Source: Ignavibacteriota bacterium
Lineage (GTDB): Bacteria > Bacteroidota > Ignavibacteria > Tepidaquicellales > Tepidaquicellaceae
Direction of reading: 5' to 3'
Length of the DNA stretch: 44,840 bases
Assembly: GCA_003158365.1 (NCBI GenBank)
Contig: PMIW01000162.1
Location: 1 to 44,840, forward strand
Part shown: positions 38,093-44,840 of the stretch, piece after piece
Numbering within the stretch: position 1 is the stretch's first letter
Layout of the letters: each line of letters opens with the position of its first letter
Made by a program: the position numbers and the translations under genes
Notes under the pieces: model-generated
Databases searched by the model: none
What the model saw: the letters and a program-made list of their open reading frames with translations, nothing else
Told to the model about the DNA's origin: nothing

Positions 38093-39187
38093 TTAATAGC
38101 CGCGTTTTAAAACTTTCCTGTAATCCGATTCAATCATTATCTTTACTAATTCATTGAATTTGGTTTTCGTCTGCCAGCCGAGTTTTTCTTTTGCTTTTGC
38201 AGAATTGCCGATTAATATATCGACTTCAGTCGGACGGTAATAGCCCTTATCCACTTCTACAACTACATCACCGATTTTCGGAATAATGTTTTTTTTATCG
38301 CCAACAATAGCACATTCGGATATTTTCTTTATTAATCCCTTTTCATCCTGCTCTTTACCTTTCCATTCCAGTTCTATTCCCAGCTCTTTAAAAGTCAGGT
38401 CCGTAAACTCCCTGACAGTATGTGTTTCACCTGTTGCAAGAACAAAATCCTCGGGATTTTTTTGCTGTAACATTAGCCACATACCCTCGCAGAATTCAGG
38501 TGCGTAACCCCAATCACGTTTTGCATTTAAATTACCCAGATACAATTTACTTTGCTTACCGAGTAAAATTCTTGAAACAGCTCTCGTAATTTTTCTTGTT
38601 ACGAATGTTTCCCCCCTTCTTGGCGATTCGTGATTGAACAAAATACCGTTGCACGCAAACAGATTATATGCTTCACGGTAATTTATCACAATCCAGTATC
38701 CGTAGATTTTTGCTGCTCCGTAAGGACTGCGGGGATAAAATGGGGTTTTTTCGTCTTGCGGAATCTCCTGTACTTTACCGAATAATTCGCTTGTCGAGGC
38801 CTGGTAAAATTTTGTCCTGATACCTGTTTCCCTTATAGCATCAAGAAATCTCAAAGTCCCTATTGCATCTACTTCAGCAGTATATTCGGGAATCTCGAAT
38901 GATACTTTTACATGGCTTTGTGCGGCAAGATTGTATATTTCATCGGGCTGGGTCTTCTCAATCAGCCTGTTCAGGTTGCTCGTATCTGTTACATCTCCGT
39001 AATGCAGGAATAATTTTTTATTCAGTATATCCGGATTATTATACAAATGGTCAATTCTACCGGTATTAAATGAACTGCTTCTTCTGATAATACCGTGAAC
39101 TTCATAATCTTTACCAAGCAAAATTTCGGTAAGGTAGCTTCCATCCTGTCCGGTTATTCCGGTTATTAATGCTATTTTCTTTTTCAA
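38093..39187 (-). CDS. gmd: GDP-mannose 4,6-dehydratase
   Basis: [103 protein letters not shown]. Confidence 0.97.
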   Translation of the reverse strand: MKKKIALITGITGQDGSYLTEILLGKDYEVHGIIRRSSSFNTGRIDHLYNNPDILNKKLFLHYGDVTDTSNLNRLIEKTQPDEIYNLAAQSHVKVSFEIPEYTAEVDAIGTLRFLDAIRETGIRTKFYQASTSELFGKVQEIPQDEKTPFYPRSPYGAAKIYGYWIVINYREAYNLFACNGILFNHESPRRGETFVTRKITRAVSRILLGKQSKLYLGNLNAKRDWGYAPEFCEGMWLMLQQKNPEDFVLATGETHTVREFTDLTFKELGIELEWKGKEQDEKGLIKKISECAIVGDKKNIIPKIGDVVVEVDKGYYRPTEVDILIGNSAKAKEKLGWQTKTKFNELVKIMIESDYRKVLKRGY

Positions 39188-39277
39188 ATTTTGAAAATAT
39201 TAAATTTTTAATAAAATATTGCGACTTTTTGAATATAGCTCCGCCTAATTACTCACATTTAAGCAAAAAATCACAAA

Positions 39278-39299
39278 AAATTCAGATTTTACTGAATTT
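39278..39299 (-). terminator. Candidate internal intrinsic terminator between the WbpA-like gene and gmd
   Basis: Perfect 8-bp inverted repeat AAATTCAG / CTGAATTT with a 6-nt loop. Read on the minus strand it is followed by a T-rich tract (TTTGTGATTTTTT). Located in an unusually long 214-bp intra-array gap. Confidence 0.45.
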
Positions 39300-39401
39300 C
39301 TGTAATCTTAAATATACTTTTATTCAATACTTTTATCAATATAAAAAAAGGAATTCAAAAACCCACAATTCATTTATAATTACCGCAAAAATAAATACTT
39401 A

Positions 39402-40709
39402 CTAAGCTTTGAATATTTTTGAACTTTTAAATTTACCAAACGCATTCCTGGTATCAACTATAATCCTGGAATTCCGTAAAATAAATTCATAATCATAATA
39501 AGTATGATCAGTAGATAATAATACTAAATCATATTTTGAAAGATTGGATTTGGTAATTTTTGTTGATTTTTTATTAAACTTATATTTTCTTAATTTCGGA
39601 ATTTCCGTTACATAATCATCGTTATAATCCACAATCGCACCCCTGTCCTGAAGTAATTCAATTAATTTTAAGGACGGTGATTCACGTATGTCATCGATGT
39701 CTTTCTTGTATGCCAGTCCAAGTATTAGAATTTTTGCTCCGTTAATATGCTTGAAGTTTTTGTTAAATGCATGCATTACTTTTTCTACTACATAATACGG
39801 CATGGAAGTATTTACTTCACCTGCAAGCTCTATAAACTTCGTGGATATCTCAAATTCACGTGCTTTCCATGTTAAATAAAAAGGATCTATCGGTATGCAA
39901 TGCCCACCCAAACCAGGTCCGGGGTAAAACGGCGTGAACCCGAACGGTTTTGTAGATGCTGCACTTATTACTTCCCAAATATCTATGTCCATTCTGTCGA
40001 ACACTGTTTTTAATTCATTTACCAGAGCTATATTTATCGAGCGGTATATATTTTCAAGCAATTTAGTGGCTTCTGCTGCACGTGCGCTCGATACTGTTAC
40101 TACTGTATCAATTACTTTGCTGTAAATCATCTTTCCTATCATTGTGCATTTTTCAGTAACCCCGCCGACTACTTTGGGAATTGTAGACGTAGAATAGTGC
40201 GGATTATTCGGGTCTTCCCTTTCAGGCGAAAAACACAACCAGAAATCTTTTCCTACTTTTAAACCGGTTTTTTCAAGTATGCGTAGTATATCCTCATCAG
40301 TTGTTCCGGGATATGTTGTGCTTTCAAGCGATATCAACTGCCCTTTTCGCATATACTTTGCAATCTCCTCGGTGGAATTCAATACATAACTCAAATCAGG
40401 CTCCCTGTTTGCATTTAATGGTGTCGGGACACAAATAATAACTGCATCTGTTTCTTTTATCCTCGAAAAATCCGTTGTCGCTAAAAATGTCTTTCTGTTC
40501 ACTTCTTTCTTTATTTTTTCAGAAGGGATATGTTTTATGTAAGATTTTTTTTCTTTATTTATTTTTCTGACTTTCCCGGCATCTAAATCAAATCCTATTA
40601 CCTGAATATTCTTAATGGAAAATTCCAAAGCAAGAGGCAAACCCACATATCCTAACCCGATTATTCCTACCTTAAATTTATTTTTTTTAATTTTTTGTAC
40701 TAAATCCAT
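39402..40709 (-). CDS. wbpA: UDP-N-acetyl-D-glucosamine 6-dehydrogenase-like nucleotide sugar dehydrogenase (WbpA-like)
   Basis: FKVGIIGLGYVGLPLALEFSIKNIQVIGFDLD; CVPTPLNANREPDLSYVLNS; ESTTYPGTTDE; GPGLGGHCIPIDPFYL. Confidence 0.9.
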   Translation of the reverse strand: MDLVQKIKKNKFKVGIIGLGYVGLPLALEFSIKNIQVIGFDLDAGKVRKINKEKKSYIKHIPSEKIKKEVNRKTFLATTDFSRIKETDAVIICVPTPLNANREPDLSYVLNSTEEIAKYMRKGQLISLESTTYPGTTDEDILRILEKTGLKVGKDFWLCFSPEREDPNNPHYSTSTIPKVVGGVTEKCTMIGKMIYSKVIDTVVTVSSARAAEATKLLENIYRSINIALVNELKTVFDRMDIDIWEVISAASTKPFGFTPFYPGPGLGGHCIPIDPFYLTWKAREFEISTKFIELAGEVNTSMPYYVVEKVMHAFNKNFKHINGAKILILGLAYKKDIDDIRESPSLKLIELLQDRGAIVDYNDDYVTEIPKLRKYKFNKKSTKITKSNLSKYDLVLLSTDHTYYDYEFILRNSRIIVDTRNAFGKFKSSKIFKA

Positions 40710-40730
40710 AGAGGTTTTTTGATTTATTAA

Positions 40731-41258
40731 TTAATGATTGGTATTTATTAATGGTTTGAACAGTTTTACTTCTGAACTGCTTAATTGTACACTGAACGTG
40801 GAATTTAATTCGATTATATTTACTATCAACTTATAATGACCCCTGATTTCTTTTATGTAACCGGTCAATCCCCTGAATATTCCCCCTGTTATTTCCACTA
40901 AATCTCCTTCCATTATGCTTTTTTCCTCAATCCTGATTTTTTCAGGCGCCTGAAGAGATAATTTAATATTCAGAATCTCTTTTTCAGATACTATTGCAGG
41001 CCTTTTTTGATACATTAAGTATCTCAGAGCTCCGTATGTATTTGATATAGCCCTGATTCTCTCACCCTCGTCAGAATTCACAAAAACATATCCGGGAAAT
41101 AAAGGTACCATTAACTTTTTCTTTCTGTCCGACCAATACCTTACCGTCTGTATCATTGGCAGAAAAACTTCAATGTCTTTGCTGATTATCTGCTCAAATA
41201 CTTTCTTTTCATTTTTAGGTTTGGTATGAATTACATACCAGTTCTTTGCATCGCTCAA
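40731..41258 (-). CDS. NusG-family transcription elongation/antitermination paralogue (UpxY/RfaH-like)
   Basis: WYVIHTKPKNEKKVFEQIISKDIEVFLPMIQTVRYWSDRKKKLMVPLFPGYVFVN NGN domain; EGDLVEITGGIFRGLTGYIKEI KOW motif. Confidence 0.92.
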   Translation of the reverse strand: MSDAKNWYVIHTKPKNEKKVFEQIISKDIEVFLPMIQTVRYWSDRKKKLMVPLFPGYVFVNSDEGERIRAISNTYGALRYLMYQKRPAIVSEKEILNIKLSLQAPEKIRIEEKSIMEGDLVEITGGIFRGLTGYIKEIRGHYKLIVNIIELNSTFSVQLSSSEVKLFKPLINTNH

Positions 41259-41295
41259 AATATCCGTACTGGTTTAACTTGTAAATGGTATTTTC

Positions 41296-41577
41296 TTAAT
41301 CAAAATAACTTTTTAAAAACTTCTGGACTATGTATGCAGATAATATCATCAGTACAATGTACATTAAAACAAGTTGAAAGAAATTCTTGCTGATTTTATA
41401 TGAGAAAATTTTCCCTCTCCATCCGCATGACTGGCAGAAATAAGGACTTAACTTTATCTTCCTTAGTATTTTTTCAATAACATTACGCGTCCTGCTTCTT
41501 CTTAAAGCAGCAATTTTACCGCAATTCGGACATCTTGCCAGCTGAACATTCTTCCTTACAAATAATCTTAAGTTCAA
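41296..41577 (-). CDS. Small zinc-ribbon membrane protein of unknown function
   Basis: CPNCGKIAALRRSRTR...PYFCQSCGWRGK (two CxxC pairs) followed by one hydrophobic TM segment. Confidence 0.65.
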   Translation of the reverse strand: MNLRLFVRKNVQLARCPNCGKIAALRRSRTRNVIEKILRKIKLSPYFCQSCGWRGKIFSYKISKNFFQLVLMYIVLMILSAYIVQKFLKSYFD

Positions 41578-41593
41578 TTTCTGTTGTTTTTAA

Positions 41594-43867
41594 TTAAGAT
41601 TTTTTTACCTGTTTACTTCTTCTTTTATCCAATCCATCCGGTCTTGAATAATAATAATAATAATTGTAATAATATCCGTAAGCACTCTTCAGACTAAAAT
41701 TATTAAGCACGGAGCCAAGAAACTTATGAGAATCGATCTGATTTATTCTTTGATACGTTTTCAAAAATGCATCCATCGGTGTCTTATTTGCCTGAACAAT
41801 CAGGATTGTTCCGTCTGATATTCTTGATAAAATTTCCGGGTCGGTAACAGAAATAAAAGGAGGAGAATCAAGTATTATCATATCATAAATACCTCTTAAC
41901 TTTTCAAGAAAATCTACCATTTGTTTTGAACCCAGTAACTCAGATGGATTTGGCGGTATAGTTCCGCTCGTTATGTAAAATAAATTATCCAGTTTCGTCG
42001 AACGCGTTATCTCTTCGAGAGAAACATTGGAAAACAAATAATCGCTTAACCCCGGAAATCTTTCCGCTTCAAATACAGCGTGAATTCTCGGCTTTCTCAA
42101 ATCGCAATCCATTAACAAAACTTTTTTATCGGCAAGGGCAAAACTTCCTGAAAGATTCAGGGCAACTGTGGTCTTTCCTTCTCCCGGAACGGAACTTGTA
42201 ACTAATATAGTTTTTAATTCGGACTCCAGCTTTGAATAAAGTACCCGCGTTCTTAATGCCTTAAAAGATTCAGATGCGATTGCATTCGGCTTGTTGGCAA
42301 CAATGAACTCAAGCTGGGATGAACCGAGCTCCTTTAACTCTTCAATTGACGGTACCCAGGCTAATACAGATACTCCTTTCTGTTCAATCTCTTCGGGATT
42401 CTTTATTGACCTGTCGAGATAATTTCTGAGGAATGCAAAACCGATTCCAAGTATCAGTCCCAATACCGAACCAATCAATACTATCAACTGGCGGTTTGGT
42501 TTGGAAGGGCTTGTAGGAAATAAAGCTTTATCGATAATATTTACGTTCCCAAGCTGGGCTCTTTCATTAATAAGTGCTTCCTGGTATTTTTCTTCCAGTG
42601 CCAGAAATAATTTCTCGTTTGATTTTCTTGCTCGCTCTAATCTTGCTAATTCCATACTCTGTGAAGGTAACTTTCCAAAATCTAATTCATATTTGGATAA
42701 TAACCTGTTTAACGAATTTACTTTCGCCTTATTGGATTGTACCTCGATACTTTCTTCTATAAATTTCTGGTAAATTGTGGATTTGTCTGAAGGTGTATTT
42801 GATAATAATCCCGTTTTAATTGCTTTGATTCTGTCTTCATAATCCTTTTTTAAAGGTGCTAACTTTTTATCGTAATCCGACTTTACTTTATCAATTAATT
42901 TTTGATCAGCTGATACAGTTATATCCAGATTTTTCTGTATCTCAATTTCCGCAATTTTCTTCTGAAGCTCATTTACATACGGCTGGTTCAATTGTCCTTC
43001 TATATAACCGGGAATGCTGTTATCGATTTTTTCAAGTTCGTTTTTTAATTCGGAATACGCCTTCTCCTTTGAGGTTAAATCGACATCAGCCGCATTTTTA
43101 GCGGCTTCGAACGAGGAAATCTGGTCAACGAGTTTTCTTGCCTGGTCATCCAGAAACATAATGCCGCCTTTTTGCTGGTAGTCCTGCAACGCGGCTTCGG
43201 AATTTGATAAATCGTTAATCCTCTTGCTTTTTTCTTCTTCCAAAAAGTTTTTTATTGTTGTCAGCTCGCGTCTTGCAAAGTCAATACTGTATTTTAAATA
43301 AGTTTCCGCATAAACATTTGCAATCAACTGCGTTTCATAACTCGAAGGACTTTGAACTTCTATTTCTGCTATATCAAGACCTCTCTTCTGATTTATGGCT
43401 ACAATGCTTCCCAATATTGATGTCAAAGAAGATGCGGGAATTACATCAACTTTTACTTCCGGATTCCTGTTTACCAGATAAAAATAAAGGCTCTTATTCG
43501 GATTGACTCTGAAACTATCAAGTAGTGTGGCTGCGACCTTTCCCCTTATTGTATAACTTTTCAGAATTTCTATTTCATTCGAAATATATCTGTCTGTCTG
43601 AAAATCCTGAAACTCGGGAATTAATTGCGTGGATAATATGCTTCCCTGCGGCCTTACAATTTTTAAACTTGTTGTTGTCTTGTAAATATTAACTGCGTTC
43701 ATTACATATATAACTGTCACTAAAACACTGGCAGAAAAAATCAATAAGATTGGCAATATATTTGACCTTAAAACATTTAAATACTCTTTAAGGTTATTCG
43801 AAGGATGCGGGGAAGTGATTATCGGTTTGGTTCCTTGTCCACCCTGTATTTTTACACCTTGATTCAA
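41594..43867 (-). CDS. Wzc-type chain-length determinant / tyrosine autokinase
   Basis: Wzz N-terminal domain with TM; KTILVTSSVPGEGKTTVALNLSGSFALADKKVLLMDCDLRKPRIH (Walker A/A'); MIILDSPP; C-terminal tyrosine cluster YGYYYNYYYYYS. Confidence 0.95.
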   Translation of the reverse strand: MNQGVKIQGGQGTKPIITSPHPSNNLKEYLNVLRSNILPILLIFSASVLVTVIYVMNAVNIYKTTTSLKIVRPQGSILSTQLIPEFQDFQTDRYISNEIEILKSYTIRGKVAATLLDSFRVNPNKSLYFYLVNRNPEVKVDVIPASSLTSILGSIVAINQKRGLDIAEIEVQSPSSYETQLIANVYAETYLKYSIDFARRELTTIKNFLEEEKSKRINDLSNSEAALQDYQQKGGIMFLDDQARKLVDQISSFEAAKNAADVDLTSKEKAYSELKNELEKIDNSIPGYIEGQLNQPYVNELQKKIAEIEIQKNLDITVSADQKLIDKVKSDYDKKLAPLKKDYEDRIKAIKTGLLSNTPSDKSTIYQKFIEESIEVQSNKAKVNSLNRLLSKYELDFGKLPSQSMELARLERARKSNEKLFLALEEKYQEALINERAQLGNVNIIDKALFPTSPSKPNRQLIVLIGSVLGLILGIGFAFLRNYLDRSIKNPEEIEQKGVSVLAWVPSIEELKELGSSQLEFIVANKPNAIASESFKALRTRVLYSKLESELKTILVTSSVPGEGKTTVALNLSGSFALADKKVLLMDCDLRKPRIHAVFEAERFPGLSDYLFSNVSLEEITRSTKLDNLFYITSGTIPPNPSELLGSKQMVDFLEKLRGIYDMIILDSPPFISVTDPEILSRISDGTILIVQANKTPMDAFLKTYQRINQIDSHKFLGSVLNNFSLKSAYGYYYNYYYYYSRPDGLDKRRSKQVKKS
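41647..41664. repeat. Trinucleotide microsatellite (AAT)6 inside the Wzc tyrosine-cluster codons
   Basis: Direct read of AATAATAATAATAATAAT on the + strand. It encodes consecutive Tyr residues on the minus strand. Confidence 0.9.
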
Positions 43868-43901
43868 AAACTGAAAATTAATTTATTAAATTGAAGGATT
43901 C

Positions 43902-44435
43902 TTAATTTTTTCTTGTAATCGATATTACTAAAATAGCTAATGATAATAGAACCGATGCTACTGAAACAACAATTGATAAATTATCTTTGAAAAACATTCT
44001 TGGTTCGCCCGGGAATACAATAATATCGTTCGGTTTTAAAGATATATTTCTTTTATAATTTTGAACAACTTTTTCACCCCAGAAAACATCATTATAATCA
44101 AAAACCATCATTTCGTCCTTAGTTATATTTAATGTATCATTCTTTGGTCTGAACAAACGTATATTCTCCAGTTTAGCATCTACAACAGGTCCTCCGGCAT
44201 ATGAAACTAAATCTACTAACGTTGAACCTTGCGGAATTATGTACTTTCCCGGATATTTGACGTAACCCCAAATACTGACTTCTATGTTAACTTTATCCTT
44301 TTCCCCGTAATTATAAAACCCGCCCTGCTGCGAAAATACCTGGTTCATCCCCACTCTTTCTTTATCCTGAGCTTGTGTAATTCCCGAAATGATAAAAAAT
44401 GAAAGTGTGATTAAAAAAAAGCTAATTTTATTCAA
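43902..44435 (-). CDS. SLBB-domain polysaccharide export-like protein with C-terminal TM
   Basis: Signal peptide; VEVSIWGYVKYPGKYIIPQGSTLVDLVSYAGGPVVDAKLENIRLFRP (SLBB); C-terminal hydrophobic helix. Directly upstream of the wzc-like gene. Confidence 0.82.
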   Translation of the reverse strand: MNKISFFLITLSFFIISGITQAQDKERVGMNQVFSQQGGFYNYGEKDKVNIEVSIWGYVKYPGKYIIPQGSTLVDLVSYAGGPVVDAKLENIRLFRPKNDTLNITKDEMMVFDYNDVFWGEKVVQNYKRNISLKPNDIIVFPGEPRMFFKDNLSIVVSVASVLLSLAILVISITRKN

Positions 44436-44520
44436 TTGTGATAAAAATTTTAATCTTTAATATATTGTTTTAATACTTAAAACTAAATGATAAAATTACT
44501 GTTGTGTTATTTGCTATCAT

Positions 44521-44538
44521 ACTGATTTTTCAATCAGT
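44521..44538 (-). terminator. Weak candidate terminator after the MFS transporter gene
   Basis: Inverted repeat ACTGATT-TTTC-AATCAGT in the 108-bp gap. No clear U-tract on the minus strand. Confidence 0.3.
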
Positions 44539-44543
44539 TCTGT

Positions 44544-44840
44544 TTAATGACCTGATTTTTCTTTTGGCATTGCGTTCCATAAAAACATCATTACTATTGC
44601 CCCTATAATTGCAAAAGGTATCGGCCATAGTTTCCAGGCCTGCCATCCGTAAGTTGTAGTGATATACCCGACTGCCTGACCGACAAATGCACCGGCTAAA
44701 TACTGGAATCCGTCAATTAACCCTGCCGCTGTAGCAGCCGCTTTTCTCCCTCCGAAATCCATAGAAGCAGCCCCGCCAATCATTCCGTGCGCACCATTTA
44801 CAAAAAATGATAAAAACATTATCATTACTGCTGCCATTAT
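44544..44840 (-). CDS. MFS transporter, organophosphate:Pi antiporter-like (GlpT/UhpT), C-terminal part (5' end outside window)
   Basis: FVNGAHGMIGGAASMDFGGRKAAATAAGLIDGFQYLAGAFVGQAVGYI; frame open to the window edge. Confidence 0.82.
   Translation of the reverse strand: MMAAVMIMFLSFFVNGAHGMIGGAASMDFGGRKAAATAAGLIDGFQYLAGAFVGQAVGYITTTYGWQAWKLWPIPFAIIGAIVMMFLWNAMPKEKSGH

Noticed and set aside
1-44840. CRISPR arrays, tRNA or rRNA genes, transposases, integrases
   Set aside because: Looked for regularly spaced repeats, tRNA cloverleaf-like sequences and mobile-element proteins. None were apparent by eye or in the ORF track.

Overview
The window is dominated by one very long minus-strand surface-polysaccharide (capsule/O-antigen-like) locus, about 6.0-44.4 kb. 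It sits next to a short plus-strand housekeeping block: the 3' end of pyrG, a P-type ATPase, a glutathione peroxidase, and a MetH-like protein with only the B12-binding and activation domains. Reading in the direction of transcription (high to low coordinate), the locus contains: an SLBB export-like protein; a Wzc-type BY-kinase; a zinc-ribbon membrane protein; a NusG paralogue (UpxY/RfaH-like); a WbpA/(Gmd)/WbpB/WbpD/WbpE-like set for a UDP-GlcNAc(3NAc)A-type sugar; a pseudaminic/nonulosonic-acid-like cassette (GNAT, RmlC-like cupin, CBS-SDR fusion, PseC, methyltransferase, PseG, PseI, AKR, CMP-transferase, class III aminotransferase, GNAT); a polysialyltransferase-like protein; Wzx; FkbM methyltransferases; a Wzy-like protein; GT11, GT2 and GT4 glycosyltransferases; a bi-domain oxidoreductase; an ALG7/AglH-like phosphoglycosyltransferase; a DUF354 protein; and Wzi. 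Main observations: (1) a NeuB/PseI gene split only by an in-frame TGA; (2) a 5'-truncated methyltransferase remnant with an in-frame TAA; (3) an SDR enzyme fused to N-terminal CBS domains; (4) an archaeal/eukaryotic-type initiating GlcNAc-1-P transferase paired with DUF354; (5) a NusG paralogue and a candidate internal terminator in a roughly 38-kb unidirectional array; (6) a MetH split exactly at the folate/cap domain boundary. Family calls come from motif recognition only; no database search was run. Low GC and gene content suggest a Bacteroidota/Ignavibacteriota-like organism, with low confidence.
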